DNA of 64,000 nt from Rhipidocladum racemiflorum (Eukaryota > Streptophyta > Magnoliopsida > Poales > Poaceae), in contig CM070575.1 in assembly GCA_036346355.1 (NCBI GenBank), positions 59,587,915-59,651,914 on the forward strand. The letters are read 5' to 3'. This document shows positions 12,121-23,763 of the stretch, one piece after another (position 1 is the first letter of the stretch; each line of letters begins with the position of its first letter). A program made the translations under genes and the position numbers. The notes below the pieces were generated by a model that was given only the letters and a program-made list of their open reading frames with translations, had not been told where the DNA came from and did not search any database.

Positions 12121-12708
12121 ACTACTGAGTGCACCGGGGATATTTCCCCTTGCGCAACCCATCGGTGCCTGCCGCCCTGGCCCTAGCTGCCCTCTCGTGC
12201 TTCCTCGCTTGCTCGGCCTCCCGCTCGGTCGCCAGGCGCTGCCGTTCGGCCTCCCTCTCTGCACGCATTTCTTCTTGATGCTTCATGCGCTTCTCTTCCT
12301 CGTCCTGCTCACGCCACTGCTGTTCTACCATAGCTCTGCGATGCGAGTACTCCAAATTACGCATCCTCTCCATCTCAGGAGTCTGCTCCGTGTCGTAGAA
12401 TTTGATGAACTAGCACAATGGAGGCTGCAATTGGTGACAGCAGATGGTATTACAGCATTAAGGTTTGCGCGGTAGGATGTAACATCAAATGCGAGTACGA
12501 ACATACCGGCCTTTTCCCCCGCATCCGCATCCCCAGCGTTGGCTCGGAGTCGTAGTTTCGGCAGCTCCAGTACCTCATACCGTAGGTGTACGAGTTGTCC
12601 TGAGACTTCTGCAACCGGCAAGGATCCCCGCACAGGCACATGGGGACCTGCGTGCCTTCGGGGATGGCTTTGGGAAGGTTGTGCCTTGGGGGGAGAGGGG
12701 AACTCCAT
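12121..12708 (-). pseudogene. MULE-borne GRF-type zinc-finger ORF, frameshifted
   Basis: Starts with MEFPSPPKAQ at 12708. After a frameshift comes a cysteine-rich block CLCGDPCRLQKSQ...YGMRYWSCRNY (about 12635-12540), resembling the GRF zinc finger common in grass MULE cargo. Another reading frame then gives QPPLC, an in-frame stop, FIKFYDTEQTPE, and a highly charged coiled coil rich in E and R (12373-12122) ending at a stop at 12122-12124. At least two frame changes plus one stop mean it is broken. It follows the PMD gene in the same direction. Known relatives are of unknown function; nucleic-acid binding is inferred from the finger. Confidence 0.6.
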
Positions 12709-13215
12709 TAGCACTGGTTGGTTGGCTGGCGGACTTGTGCTCCGTGTTTCGGCTTCCCTCGTATTGGCCCGAAGCTTGCTTGCTTGATGTGATTTTTGGG
12801 AGGCGAACACTGGGGCTTAAATAGCCAGCCAAAGGAGAGAGTGGCGGACTTAAAAGAAGTTCAAATCCGCGAGCATCGGATACCTCTGCAGCTTTGCAGA
12901 TGACATCGATGGGTCATGGCAGACATGATAAGATAGCACACAGGCAGTAAGTGGTCATATCAAGCATTTCAGCTTTAGGAGTGCAGCATTGTTTGAGCGT
13001 GACAGGTCGTGCAGCTTTGTTCGTAGAAATGTATAAGTTAGAGCATAACATTACAACACCGAAAGAACAACCGTGCTTTAAAATCGAAAAATTCAGAAAT
13101 ATACACGAAATACGGCAGCATCTTTGATAGGCCACTTAGACAACATGTCGGTTGCCATAAATACGGAGGCAGCGGTGAAGGAGTAAGTCACAGAACCATC
13201 CATTCTATGGCCATG
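12709..13215. other. MULE spacer between cargo genes
   Basis: No coding block was recognised. A stretch at about 13003-13070 (AAATGTATAAGTTAGAGCAT and flanks) recurs at about 13620-13725, so part of this spacer is duplicated around the PMD 3' exons. Confidence 0.5.
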
Positions 13216-15063
13216 GTTGTCAGAATAGATGGTCTAAATTCGTACCATAGGTATATATCGGTCCCTGCCGGGGTACTACCGATGGATCCCTGAGAGGGCT
13301 CAGTGGAATATCATCGTCAGGATTCGGAGGACTCCTAGGACGCACGGTTCGTGGCCTATGTGGCATGAAATCGTCATCATCGTCTTCATTTGTATGGCTA
13401 GGAGCTGGCCCTCTGGTTGAACGACCTCTTGCATTATTGGTTGAAAGGGTCATGCTTGAACGTCGAGGTGGTGGTGACACGAAATCATCGTCATCGTCGT
13501 AGTCGTCATTTCGAAGACGATGCTATGACCCGTCGATGTGATCTGCAAAGCTGGAAAAGCATTGCTGTCAAAGCTGTAATTTTCATATCATATTTTTCAG
13601 CCTTTTGTTTGAGGTTGACACGTCGTGCAGCTTTGAATGACAGTGACATAGGAGCAGAAATGTAGAGAATACAACGTAGAAATGTATAAGTTAGAGCATA
13701 ACATTACAACACAGAAAGAACAACATAGGCATACAGTGCTGAATCGACGCCTACTCTCCCAGCTGACCCCCTCTCCTGCCGACCGCCTCCTCTCGCACGA
13801 GCTCGTCCGCCTCAGTCGACATGCACGCGGTGACGTGGCGTCTGGGACCGAAGAAGGGCCTGGTAGTGCGTGGCCAATCCGCGGTCCGAGGCTTTCCGCT
13901 GCTGCAGGGGTATGGCATGAAGAACTTGAGTTCGTCGGCTGTGTAGGCATGGGGGCGCTGGGCTGGGACCCATACACGAAGTCCGGGTGCAGCGACACGG
14001 AATATGGCGTGTCGAAGTCCTCCGCACGTGTGTACGAAGTAGTGGGGCCCTCTGGGAAGTACCCTGAAAGCACGTACAACATGTTGGAATAAAGCATGTA
14101 TTTCAAAGTAAAGTTGAAAGCAATGTTAGTTTACGGTTGGTATCGAACACACCTGGGGTCGGCACCATGACAGGAGGAGTAGGAGGGTACCGGAACGGCG
14201 CGCCGGTAGGGTATCCGAACGAGTATCCTGCTGTACACAAGTATTAGTTACCATGAAATGCATCTGCAAAGTTAAGTGAGCAAGTACGTAAGTACCTGGC
14301 GTGCCGTACGAGGGCACCTGCCACTGGGAGCTCCCTGGCTGGTCCTGCGGTGGCGCTGGATGGTTCGGCAAGGTGGGAAGTGCAAACTGGAAGGTGGGAG
14401 GTGGGAACTGGAACGTGGGAGGTGCGAACTGGAAGGTCGGAGGTCTGAGCGGCCGGACAGCGAAGTGGTCCGACGGTGGTGTCGGAGGTGGTGGTCATGA
14501 ACTGCTCCCGACCCCCTGTTGTCGTCGGCTAGCCAAGCGCGAGGGCGCACCACCGGCGTCGGTCCTCTGCCGGCAAGAGCAGGCCCGCGCTATCCTCCTT
14601 GCCTTCATGGACAACCGCTCGAGGAGCCCCACCAACTCCTCGTGGGAGACCTTCAAAGCCCCGCCCAAATGCCCTACCATGGACTGCGCGTCCTCGTCAA
14701 TCTCTGTCGCCATATCGCCCTAAAAGTGTTAACATGCGGTGAGAAATATTTATACTCGCATTCCAACAAAAATCTAGGTACAGTGTGTAGTGAATGTACC
14801 GCGAAGTGGATCGCCGATGCAACCCACGTGCCATATGTGTCGTAGGCTGTAGCTGGAAGGATCTCGTGCTGGTCGTCAGTGGGCAAAAGTCATACCCGTG
14901 TAAGTCCAAGGTACCACTACAAGTACCCCTGATAGCCCTGAATATCGTACGCGACATCCGTTGCAGCCACGTCGTCCAGTGCATGAGTCCACTGCTCCAC
15001 CCAAGGGGCCATCTTCGTGGCCTAGTCAGTTCGGCGGCCCTGCATGCCCTTCCTCGAATGCCT
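13216..15063 (-). pseudogene. PMD gene, 3' part (C-terminal exons), separated from its 5' part by retroelement A
   Basis: The exon at about 14791-15063 (acceptor at 15064) encodes PWVEQWTHALDDVAA and YDIQGYQGYL, typical of the C-terminal side of PMD proteins, but has three in-frame stops. The next exon (about 14296-14712) has MATEIDEDAQSMVGHLGGAL, then a run of FQFAPP/FQFPPP/FQFALP repeats and QPGSSQWQVPSYGTP. Short exons follow: GYSFGYPTGAPFRYPP at about 14150-14230 and GYFPEGPTTSYTRAEDFDTP at about 13800-14066. A serine/proline- and acid-rich tail lies at 13216-13510 (SPPPRRSSMTLS, DDIPLSPLRDPS). Low-complexity P/S/D-rich tails are usual in these proteins. Exon limits after the first are approximate. 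Confidence 0.6.
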
Positions 15064-17689
15064 GCATAAGTTATCAACCCATTAGCATGTCTAGTCGGTG
15101 TCGTTTTGTAACATCCCAAAATTTGCTTTTAATTTATTTAGCGTGCTTCTGGGGTTATTTGAAATTTTTTCAGAATTTATTTGGAGTCCTCGAGGTTAAT
15201 CTGAATTCCAGTCTATTGAACTATTCGCATTAAATAAAGATCATGCATTTTTGCATAAGCGTACAATCTAAATATCTTCGAAAAATAAAGATAATTGGAA
15301 GACGAGAGTGTTCTCTTCAAATATTTGCGAAAAACATGTTATATAACTTAATTCGTTGATTTTATAAAAATCTATATAGGTGTCTGATTCACTAAAAGAA
15401 TTTTTGCGATAAATCCGTACGTCGAAAAATCACGAAACCAACTTTGTTAAGCTCCACTCAATTCCTAGTATTTTAGAGGAATTTTTTCAGGATCCTGAAA
15501 CCTTCTCGCTATTTTATTCTAAACGTGTTAGTATATATATGTGGAGGACTCATTCACGGAGCCTTCTTAGTATATATGTGTATATGGTGTGGAGGCATTG
15601 AAACGTTGTAAGCCATGTGCATGAAAAATCTCTCTTCCAGCCGTTTCTCACTTACTAAGCCACGCATGCACATTTTCCACTTCCTTTACGTTTCCTTTTG
15701 CTAGCTGTTTCTTTTCCTTTCATTACTAGCAGTGCACGGTGATTCCTCTCCTAGGCGCGTGCATTTCACCACTTCTGTATATTGCCTTTCCTGTCGTTTC
15801 CCATCTTGCGGACGTTCATCTCAGTAGCATGCGTGACCTCTCCTTTCCAGCCATTCTCTATTTTCTCTAGCAACATTTCAATCTTCTAGTCATTTCCATT
15901 TCTCTACCGATCTTTCGTTTCGCCGTTGACACCGTCGCCGCCGTCGTAGTCACCGTCGCTGCTGCCACCGTCGCCACCGTTTACGTCGTCGCCGGCACAC
16001 CTTCCAACCTCGCTTCTTCCCGCGCTGAACGGTATTCTTGTTTTTTTTTCCTTTCGCGCGTGCTCTATCTTCATCGGTCGATTGATCTTGTTTGTTGAAT
16101 CGGTGCATGTTTTTGTAGGTGTGTATATCTCTGTATACGATTTTATTAGAACACATGCATGTATATATGTTAGGCATGTATACACGCATGTATTAGGATT
16201 GCGTCCGACCGGCAGCGTCCGACCGGCCTCGTCCGGCCGACTACGTTCACCGCCCTGTACTGTCGCCTGGCCGATTTCCTTCTCTGTGTATTTTTCCAAC
16301 CGTAGCCAAGTCTTCTTCACCCAAGCCGAACACTCAAGAAGGATACAAGTATATAACGTGAATAGTACCATGCATGCATGATAAGAAGTGGTACGTACTT
16401 TATTTTCCTAAATTGCGAATTTTGTCATTTTCATTGCAAATTCGTTCTAAGTCTATAACATCCCCAATTTCGGTCGTTTGCCAAAAAGTTAATTTAAATT
16501 AGTTAAATTCAAAATTTGGATTTTTCTTGGTGTTCTAATTAATCTGGCATCCTTATCCTTCCGAAATTGGAGTTCAATCATCCATCGTCCAAAAAATCGA
16601 ATTTTCGAATTCCGGTCCGCACCCGAAATTCCACCTGAGTTCCAAAATGCTCCAAAAATCCTGAAACCTATTGCATTAGGTTCCAAAAATTCTAAAAACA
16701 TTTTAGGAATTTTCCCAAGATTTTTGGAAACTCTCTGGTATTTTATCGCTCGCGGTCTTTCATCAAAAATCCTTTATTTGTCCCGAAATTTTCTAAATTC
16801 CAAATTTTATCCAAATTCCGTGAAACCAATTTTATTAGGTTTCAAATATTCCCTAATATTTTTAGGAATTTTTCCGGGATTTTTAGACCATTTTTACTAT
16901 TTTTTCTTTAAGGCGTTGCTTTTACGTAATTACCGACCAACCGGGAGGCGCCACGTGGCGTACTGTAGCCTCGGTCACTGTAGCATCGGCTACTGTAGCG
17001 TCGTGTTACTGTAGCCGCGTCTTCCTCCTCTGGCCAGCACGATACAGAGAAGAGCTTCTCACTCCCTTCAAGGGCATTTAAGATTCAATTCATCATAACT
17101 TCTTCAATAATGCTCCAAATCACGAACGGCCAGTTGCATTTGAAAGAGGAAGATGAGGAGATCCCATCCCCCGTGATCATGCGCCTTCAATCACGTCAGA
17201 AACGGCGCTCTCGACCAAAAACCGAATTTCATTCAATCCGCATTTACTTGGCCGTTTCTTCATGGATTGGAGCGCTTCCACCTCTCAAACCTTCGTCTTG
17301 GAGTCCTCCTCCCCGTGATCACACCCTCCCACTGCCCCTCCTCTCCGTTCGGCCGGGAACGCGAAGAAACCGACGCCGGGTGTCCTCCGTTTACATCCCC
17401 GTGTCATCTTCCAATCTGGTGAGCCAAACTCGAATCCGATCGCGTCATTGTGTTCGCGTCGATGTCCCGAGCAGAAGCCCTCAACTAATTTCACTCTTCG
17501 TTGGGAACTCGGTTTTTGTCGATTACTCTCAATCTGGCGAGCTACTCTCGAATTCGACCACACCGTTGAGTTCGTCTCGTCGAGACCTACGCGGTGCTCA
17601 CTTCCTTTTTGTCGTTGCATGTTCCGAAATTTTATTTATTTATTTGGGATCACTATTCATGGCCACCGGACGAATTCATCCGTGCCACC

Positions 17690-18250
17690 GCCGTTCCGGC
17701 CATCTTCTGGCCGCCCCTAGGTGTGCATCACATTCCCCACACCGCGCCGCTCATTTCCCCGTCCTCGGCCGCCCGCAATCGTGCGTGAGCCGAGCCGTCG
17801 CCGTGCGCCATGGCCGATCGGCCGACCTCCATGCCGCGCCGCGCGCCGCTCGTCGCCACCCATGGCGCTCACCGCCCCATCGCTCCAGCCCTCCCTAGAC
17901 CGCAGGCACTGCCGGTCGGGTTCTCCGAGCCGGCGCGGCCGGCTGCACGTATGCCCGACCTCGGCCGCCCCGACACCGTCTTGCGGACGCGTCGCGCGCC
18001 GAGCCACCTCCGATCACGCTGATCGGCCGATCGGCCACCACCTCCCTCCGTCTGCAGTGCGGTCCAGCCAGCGTCTGCGACCACTCGCCCGGGCCAGCGC
18101 CTCCTCCGGCCGTCTGCTGTGCGGCCTGCGCGCCGCCCACTTCGGCCTCCAAGCGCCTCGGCCGCCTCGGCTCGCCGCCCGCCCCTGACACGCTGCCCTC
18201 TCCTCTCCCCATTTCCCCACTCGTCGGCCTCTGGCGAGCCCTCCATGGCC
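17690..18250 (+). other. GC-rich tract inside LTR B
   Basis: A (CCG)-rich, strongly GC-biased stretch, open in several frames on both strands. Equivalent GC tracts lie in C (about 50760-51000) and J (about 56560-56760). It is not considered a gene: no domain, and openness in all frames follows from composition. Confidence 0.6.
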
Positions 18251-19129
18251 GATGCACATGGAAGCCTTCCTTCCTCTGTTCTTTGGAGCTTTGGAGAAGA
18301 AGCTCCCTCTCTATGATAGGGATGACCTACTTGTCATACACACTAGAAAATCAGAAATTCCAAGAAAAGAAAAGATGCTCAGAATATTCCTCGGTTTCTC
18401 TTTTTCCAGCTTTCTAAGAATTCAAACGCCCGTATTGTTTGCATTCGAACTCAAAATCATTCCGTTCAAGTTCCTAAATTCATCTAAATTCAAGATCTAC
18501 CTGCCAGTATAACTTTTGTAATTTTTGGATTTTATTTATTTTAGTTTATTTATTTATTTGGTTGTACCGTTTTGCGCGTAGCAGAAGAACTCGTCGGAGC
18601 CGTCGACGCCGTCGCCGAACCGCAAAACGTTGAGACCTTCGCTGCAACTGAAGGCAAGTCTCCTTGACGCATGTTGATCTCATGATTTATAAATGTTTTA
18701 CAATGTTTTACAAATTGCATCGCTATTTATACAAAAGGATGATGTTAACGTTAGGCTGTTAGTTATACCTGTTGTTTATGCCTCCTTGATATTGTTATCC
18801 ATGATCCTTTGTCGCCCTAGTACAGTAATCCACCATAATAAATACTTTTGATAAAATATTCTTTGATTAGGGGAATGACTATTTGGAAGACAGTTTGGAT
18901 GGAACATATTAGTATAGAATGTAGATTGGAGCTAGAACCCAACTTGATTGGAGATACATGAATATTGTGTTGATGGGGATTAGTCATTATGAAATTGATC
19001 TATGAATGGTGATAGTTGAAATATTGAGGAGTTGGATTGTGATGGCAGTTCGCAATATAATTGGTATGGATTGGGGGAATATTGAAAGATGTATGATATT
19101 AGGAATAATAGTCGGTAACATTAAATAAA

Positions 19130-19380
19130 TAATATTGAGAGTCATACTTGTGGATCAAATAGAATAAGTGGTGAATCCTATTTCAGTGGATTTTAACAAG
19201 CATACTATGTGATTTAGAGATGACAATGTGAAGAGTTAAAATAGGTGATATTGAGAACGATACTCGATGATTTAGTCAATGATATTATCAAATACACTCG
19301 ATGGAGTAAGTGGATGATATTGAGAATCATACTCGGTGGTTTAGTGGATGATTTTGTGAAATATAGTCTCGCGATAACCA
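19130..19380. repeat. Degenerate tandem repeat in LTR B
   Basis: Recurring blocks of the form GATATTGAGAATCATACTCG followed by GTGGTTTAGTGGATGAT, about 4 diverged copies. The block is absent from C and J, and accounts for part of B's greater length. Confidence 0.45.
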
Positions 19381-19443
19381 TTTATGTGGAATTATGAATA
19401 ATGTGAATTATGTGTGATTTGTTTAGTCGATCTGGTATCATTG

Positions 19444-21209
19444 TGTGAAATCATGTGCTGAAAAATTGGCTAAGATTTGAACTTGAAAAATGTGTTTTGT
19501 GCATGAGTTCGACAACTTGACAAGAAATAGTGAAGTTCTTCTTTGTGCCGGACCAATTTCTCAAAAACAGAAATATTTACATTTGCGCCGGACCATCTTG
19601 TCGCCTTTGACACCGGACTGGTCTTTGTGTTGCGTCGGACCAAATGTTTGGTCTGTCATGAATGGGCTTGTGACGATCGCTTTTGCATCTACACCGGACC
19701 AGAAAATTTGGTCCGTCGTGAACGTTTGTTTGAGCTCCTTGTGCCGGACTCTTTTTCTCCAAGATTCCAGTAAGTTTCCCTTCTACGCCGGACCGTTCTT
19801 CTTTGGGTCCGCCGTGAACGTGTTTTTCAAATGTTTTTGAGCCGAGACTTTTGCATGTACGTCGGACCGTTTGTTTGGTCTGCCGTAAACGTGAATTTGA
19901 TGTTTTTTTGCGCTAACATATGACCGAGAGTTTCATGTGTACGCCGGACCAAGTTTTTAGTCCGGCGTGAATGGTTTTTGCTCAGTTAGGGTTTTGAGCA
20001 AATTTGGAAATTGAATTTTGATTTGATTTTGAGATTATGAAATTTTGTGAGAATTTCTTGATGCTAGTTTTGAAGTGAACTTATTCAATGCTTGTGTGAG
20101 TAGTTGCATGGATTGACTTTGAGTCAAGTCGTGGACTTGTGCTCGGAATTGTGTTGTGGTTTGTTCATGTGCAGGTATTGCTCGAGGGCGAACGTGGTCG
20201 ATGACGGGACCGGAACTAGGTTCATGGAGGAACTGAGGTTCGGGACTAGGTTCAGGAGGAACTGAGGTCTTGGTGGTCAAGGATGTCATGCGGGACGTTC
20301 GGGCTAAGAGAATGGTGCACATGAAGAATAGTTAGTCACGTGAGTATGGCAGGTGGGCCATACGCGTGCAAAGTGTTAGTCACGTGAGTATGGTAGGGTT
20401 GCCATACGCATGCAAGAGTTGTACTCGGCCAGGTTGGGCCAAGTGAAGGTTGTGTTGAATACATACTCTTTCTAGGATTAGGAGTGGGACTCCTACTAGG
20501 ATTAGGAATTGTATTCAGGACTCCTTGTGTTTTGCTCCTTTAAATAGGAGGGGTGTCTCCTGTTGAAGAGCAATCAAGGTGAGCAAGGCGTAGAGAGCCT
20601 CAAGCTCAGTTTTAGGGTTTGTACTCTTTTGATGGGAGTACTTTAGACAAAATAAATAAAGATCAATTCTTCCAAGATTCTTGCGTACTCTGAGAACCAC
20701 GTTATTCTGTTGTTTTCTGTTTTGGTTCTTGTTTGCATGCTTGTTCTAATTCTAGATTGGTTTTTGATCCTTGAGTTTCATCTTGATTTGATCCATCAAA
20801 AACCTTTCTAGGGTATTGATTTAGAGTTTCTCAAAGTCTAGTTGATCAATCTTTTGAAGATCTTGTTTAATCTTGAAGTTTTGATTAGATTGTTTTTCGT
20901 CAAGTTTTGGAACAGCAAGCTTGCGAAGCTCATAACTTTTGATCCGTAAGTCCGATCGAGCTGATTCTTTTTGGGTTTGATTTGTATCAGAATCTAGTTT
21001 CTTGTGTCCAAATTTCAGATCGATCTAACAGTTTGATCTTGGGAATTCACGTTTTACCGAACCTCTGTTAGTCTATTTTTGTCGAATACGAGGCAATTAT
21101 TTGGTTCCGTTTTGGGGTGAACTTTTAGTAGATCAAGAATTTGGTTTTAGCTTCCGCACAATCATTCACCCCCCCTCTGATTGCTATATTCGTATACTTC
21201 GATCCTACA
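19444..21209 (+). repeat. 5' LTR of Copia element K
   Basis: TG...CA termini with the PBS three bases downstream. The upstream half holds an array of GCCGGACC...GGTCCG hairpins (19541-19972). The downstream half (about 20160-21209) matches the Copia solo LTR in J block by block, including GACGGGACCGGAACTAGGTT and the C-rich end CACCCCCCCTCTGATTGCTA. Confidence 0.8.
19541..19972. repeat. Array of imperfect GCCGGACC hairpins in LTR K
   Basis: Seven or so copies of RYGYCGGACC at about 19547, 19587, 19633, 19693, 19787, 19861 and 19943. Most are followed within 8-12 bases by a GGTCYG(C/T)CGTGAAYG half. The last is a perfect 9-bp stem, ACGCCGGAC / GTCCGGCGT, with a 10-base loop. The sister LTR at 53135-54669 lacks the array and has unrelated sequence at this point. 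Confidence 0.75.
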
Positions 21210-21211
21210 AG

Positions 21212-21223
21212 TGGTATCAGAGC
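21212..21223 (+). promoter_or_regulatory. Primer-binding site (initiator tRNA-Met)
   Basis: TGGTATCAGAGC directly after the 5' LTR of K: the classic plant LTR-retrotransposon PBS. Confidence 0.9.
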
Positions 21224-21261
21224 AAGGTTTTTCTAATCTATCTTAGCCGGTGATTCGATCA

Positions 21262-23076
21262 ATGGATCGTTATTCGACAAAACCATGTGTGTTCGATGGT
21301 GTTGATTTTCAGTTTTGGAAGGCCAAGATGGAGGCGTTCATCCAAGCACAGGGCTTCGCAATATGGGAGAAGGTCTACAAGCCATATGAAGTTCCTGCAA
21401 ACGACAACGTCAACGACGCCAATCGCGCACATGTTGAAGCAAATAGCAAGGCGCGCAACTTGATCATCCAAGGTTTGGGACGCAGCGACTTTGACCGTGT
21501 AATCCATCTCAAATCTGCATATGAGGTATGGAAATCTCTTTGTGATTACCATGAGGCTTCTAACACTATCAAAGAGGTTCGTCAAGATGTTTACAAAAAA
21601 GAATACATGCGATTTGAGATGAAGCCTGGTGAGTCACTAGATGATTTCTTTGCACGCTTTAATAAGATTCTTAGCAATTTGCGTGCTGTTGGAGTTAGCT
21701 TTGATGATGCTGCCAATGCTAGACAATTGCTTGGTGCATTAGACATGTCTATTTGGGAGATGAAAGTTACATCCATTAGAGAATCTACTGTCATGAGTAC
21801 ACTTACATTAGATGTTCTGTATTCTAAGTTGAAAACTCATGAGTTAGATGTTCTTGCCAGGAAGGGTAATATTAAATCAATTGCTTTGATCTCTAACCCT
21901 AACATGTCAAATGCAAATTCTTCTTCTAGCTTTGCCCTGTCCTCCTTGTCTTCTTTAACAGATGAGCAAATTGAAGAATTTCCTAAAGAAGACTTGGCAC
22001 TACTCTCTTCTCGCTTTAACAAAGCTTTGCAGAATGTGAGAATGAGAAAGAGAGGTGGTCCTCCAAGGTGCTATGAGTGTGGTGATCTCAACCATATGAG
22101 ATCAAATTGTCCAAAGCTTGTAGGTAAAACATCATGGGAGGAGAAGGACAACGACAGAAGAAAAGAGAAGAAGAAGTTCCCTTCAAGTGATAGAAAGAAG
22201 AAGAGCTTCATCAACCGCAAAGTGGTTCACCGAGTTCTTTCCCCTCTTGAACAAGTCAATTTGAGCGATGTGGATTCGGAGAGCAGCGAGGATGATGCAA
22301 CTTCAAGCAAGCATGATTTGATGGGGTTGTGTCTCATGGCAAGCAGCAAAGATAGCTTCACCGAAGACGACCACGACAACGACTTCAATGAGGTAGATCC
22401 TTCTTATGATGAATTAGCTATTGCTATTGCACGTCTTGGAAAATTGCCTGATAAACGTGATAAGAAAATTAAGAAACATGAGTTTCTTGTTGAATCATTG
22501 AATGCTGAAATTGCTAGACTTAAAACTTTTATTCCTAACGATGATGCTTGCAAATCATGTGACTTAATTTACAATGAGCTCACCTTACTTAGGAAAGAAC
22601 ATGCTCTTTTGTTACATCAAAATGAAGAAAATGAGAAACATGTCAAACATGCTAGCTGTTCTACTATTGATTTGCATGATACAACTCCATGTTCTAAATA
22701 CTACATACTAGAATTGAAGTTGCATGATGTAAATGCTAGGGTTTCTCAAATGACAGAAGATTTTCTTACACATGAGGTTTTTTCATGCTCAACTTGTCGC
22801 AAGCAAAAAGGAAAAGTGGACGTTCCCTGTAATAATTGTTTAACTCTTTCTCAAAAAATTGATTACTTGGAAAAGTCATTAGAACGTTTCACTAAAGGAA
22901 AGAAAAACCTAAACATGATCTTGGATCAATCAAAAGTCAGCACTCATAACAAAGGTTTAGGTTTTGATTCTTATGCTCATCATAAATCACAATCACATTT
23001 GGCATTCACTTCACAAAAGATTTTGAAATCCAAAGGATCAAGGACCAAAAAGAGAAAACACAGAATTCCCCCTTGA
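21262..23076 (+). CDS. Copia gag polyprotein, SIRE-like, long ORF with zinc knuckle
   Basis: A 604-residue ORF from MDRYSTKPCVFDG (an in-frame ATG 12 bases upstream at 21250 is less like relatives). Order: an N-terminal YSTKPCVFDGVDFQFWKAK region with the UBN2-type core (YEVWKSLCDYHEA, ETMRF-like MRFEMKPGESLDDFFARFN); a serine-rich linker; a zinc knuckle CYECGDLNHMRSNC (CX2CX4HX4C) near residues 275-290; a lysine-rich patch; and a long coiled-coil C-terminal half with two CX2C pairs. This layout is typical of SIRE/Maximus gag. It would form the retrotransposon capsid. The ORF is intact, but pol is missing, so K is not autonomous. Confidence 0.88.
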   Translation: MDRYSTKPCVFDGVDFQFWKAKMEAFIQAQGFAIWEKVYKPYEVPANDNVNDANRAHVEANSKARNLIIQGLGRSDFDRVIHLKSAYEVWKSLCDYHEASNTIKEVRQDVYKKEYMRFEMKPGESLDDFFARFNKILSNLRAVGVSFDDAANARQLLGALDMSIWEMKVTSIRESTVMSTLTLDVLYSKLKTHELDVLARKGNIKSIALISNPNMSNANSSSSFALSSLSSLTDEQIEEFPKEDLALLSSRFNKALQNVRMRKRGGPPRCYECGDLNHMRSNCPKLVGKTSWEEKDNDRRKEKKKFPSSDRKKKSFINRKVVHRVLSPLEQVNLSDVDSESSEDDATSSKHDLMGLCLMASSKDSFTEDDHDNDFNEVDPSYDELAIAIARLGKLPDKRDKKIKKHEFLVESLNAEIARLKTFIPNDDACKSCDLIYNELTLLRKEHALLLHQNEENEKHVKHASCSTIDLHDTTPCSKYYILELKLHDVNARVSQMTEDFLTHEVFSCSTCRKQKGKVDVPCNNCLTLSQKIDYLEKSLERFTKGKKNLNMILDQSKVSTHNKGLGFDSYAHHKSQSHLAFTSQKILKSKGSRTKKRKHRIPP

Positions 23077-23212
23077 TGAAAACATTGGCAACACCAATTA
23101 GAATTGAACATTTGGCATTCACTTTTGTTAAACACTTGAAAGTGAAAAATTTGAAATTGTCAATGAGACTAAGAAAACTATTTTTAAATCTGCTGGTTTT
23201 ATATCCTCTACT

Positions 23213-23452
23213 ATGATGAATGCAAAATGTGCTTCTACTGTTAAAACAAAACATCATGTTAAGTACACTTGCACTCATTGTGGTAGAGATAAACATTTAG
23301 TAGACTTTTGCTTTAGACTAGCTAAACAACAAAAAAGAGAAAGGTTTAATGCTAGGTCTAATTTCAGAAAGACACACTCTACTTCTCATTATAGACTAGC
23401 TAAACAACAAAAAACAGAATGGACTATAATAATTAATTTTTATCAACACTGA
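23213..23452 (+). pseudogene. Distal gag fragment of K with a second zinc knuckle
   Basis: Encodes YTCTHCGRDKHLVDFC, a CX2CX4HX4C knuckle, then a basic KQQKRERFNARSNFRK segment. It lies in a different frame from the main gag ORF after a stop at 23074-23076, so the two pieces were probably one reading frame before a frameshift. It ends where the element is truncated. Confidence 0.65.
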
Positions 23453-23763
23453 GATTTAAAAATTATAAATAAACTAATGGTGGAATAGAACAGTTCGGTA
23501 GAAATGCTTAGACTCGCAGTCGGCCAGTATGCACCTATGGGTGGGAATTTCTTATAACTCTTGAAAACTTGTGCTGAAAGTTATAGGCGAAGAGTATTGC
23601 TGTTGGTTTACAAAATAAAAATAAAATGCAAAATGGTTTACACTTGGGCGGAATGGTTGGTCTGGCGGGTGCGGACAGAGCACTGGTCCTAGTTTGTGCA
23701 CGTACCGCCCCGAGTCAGTTAAGGACCGACGCTTATGACTGTTCTCATTCTAAGCATTACCGT

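Larger units (their letters stand above)
19444..23448 (+). mobile_element. Copia element K (SIRE-like), 5' LTR and gag only, 3'-truncated
   Basis: The 5' LTR starts TGTGAAATCATGTGCTG at 19444 and ends GATCCTACA at 21209 (1,766 bp). It is followed by a PBS TGGTATCAGAGC (21212-21223) matching initiator tRNA-Met. The gag ORF follows. Protease, integrase, RT and the 3' LTR are absent; LTR B sequence resumes near 23450. The LTR start and end match solo LTR 53135-54669. The 5' flank is CATTG; the 3' flank has only a weak match (CACTG), consistent with a deletion at that end. Confidence 0.75.

Noticed and set aside
17110..18316. Long open frames on both strands in the GC-rich part of LTR B, which look like genes
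   Set aside because: They are open in nearly all frames because of GC bias, have no domain, and equivalent tracts recur in LTRs C and J with different frames.
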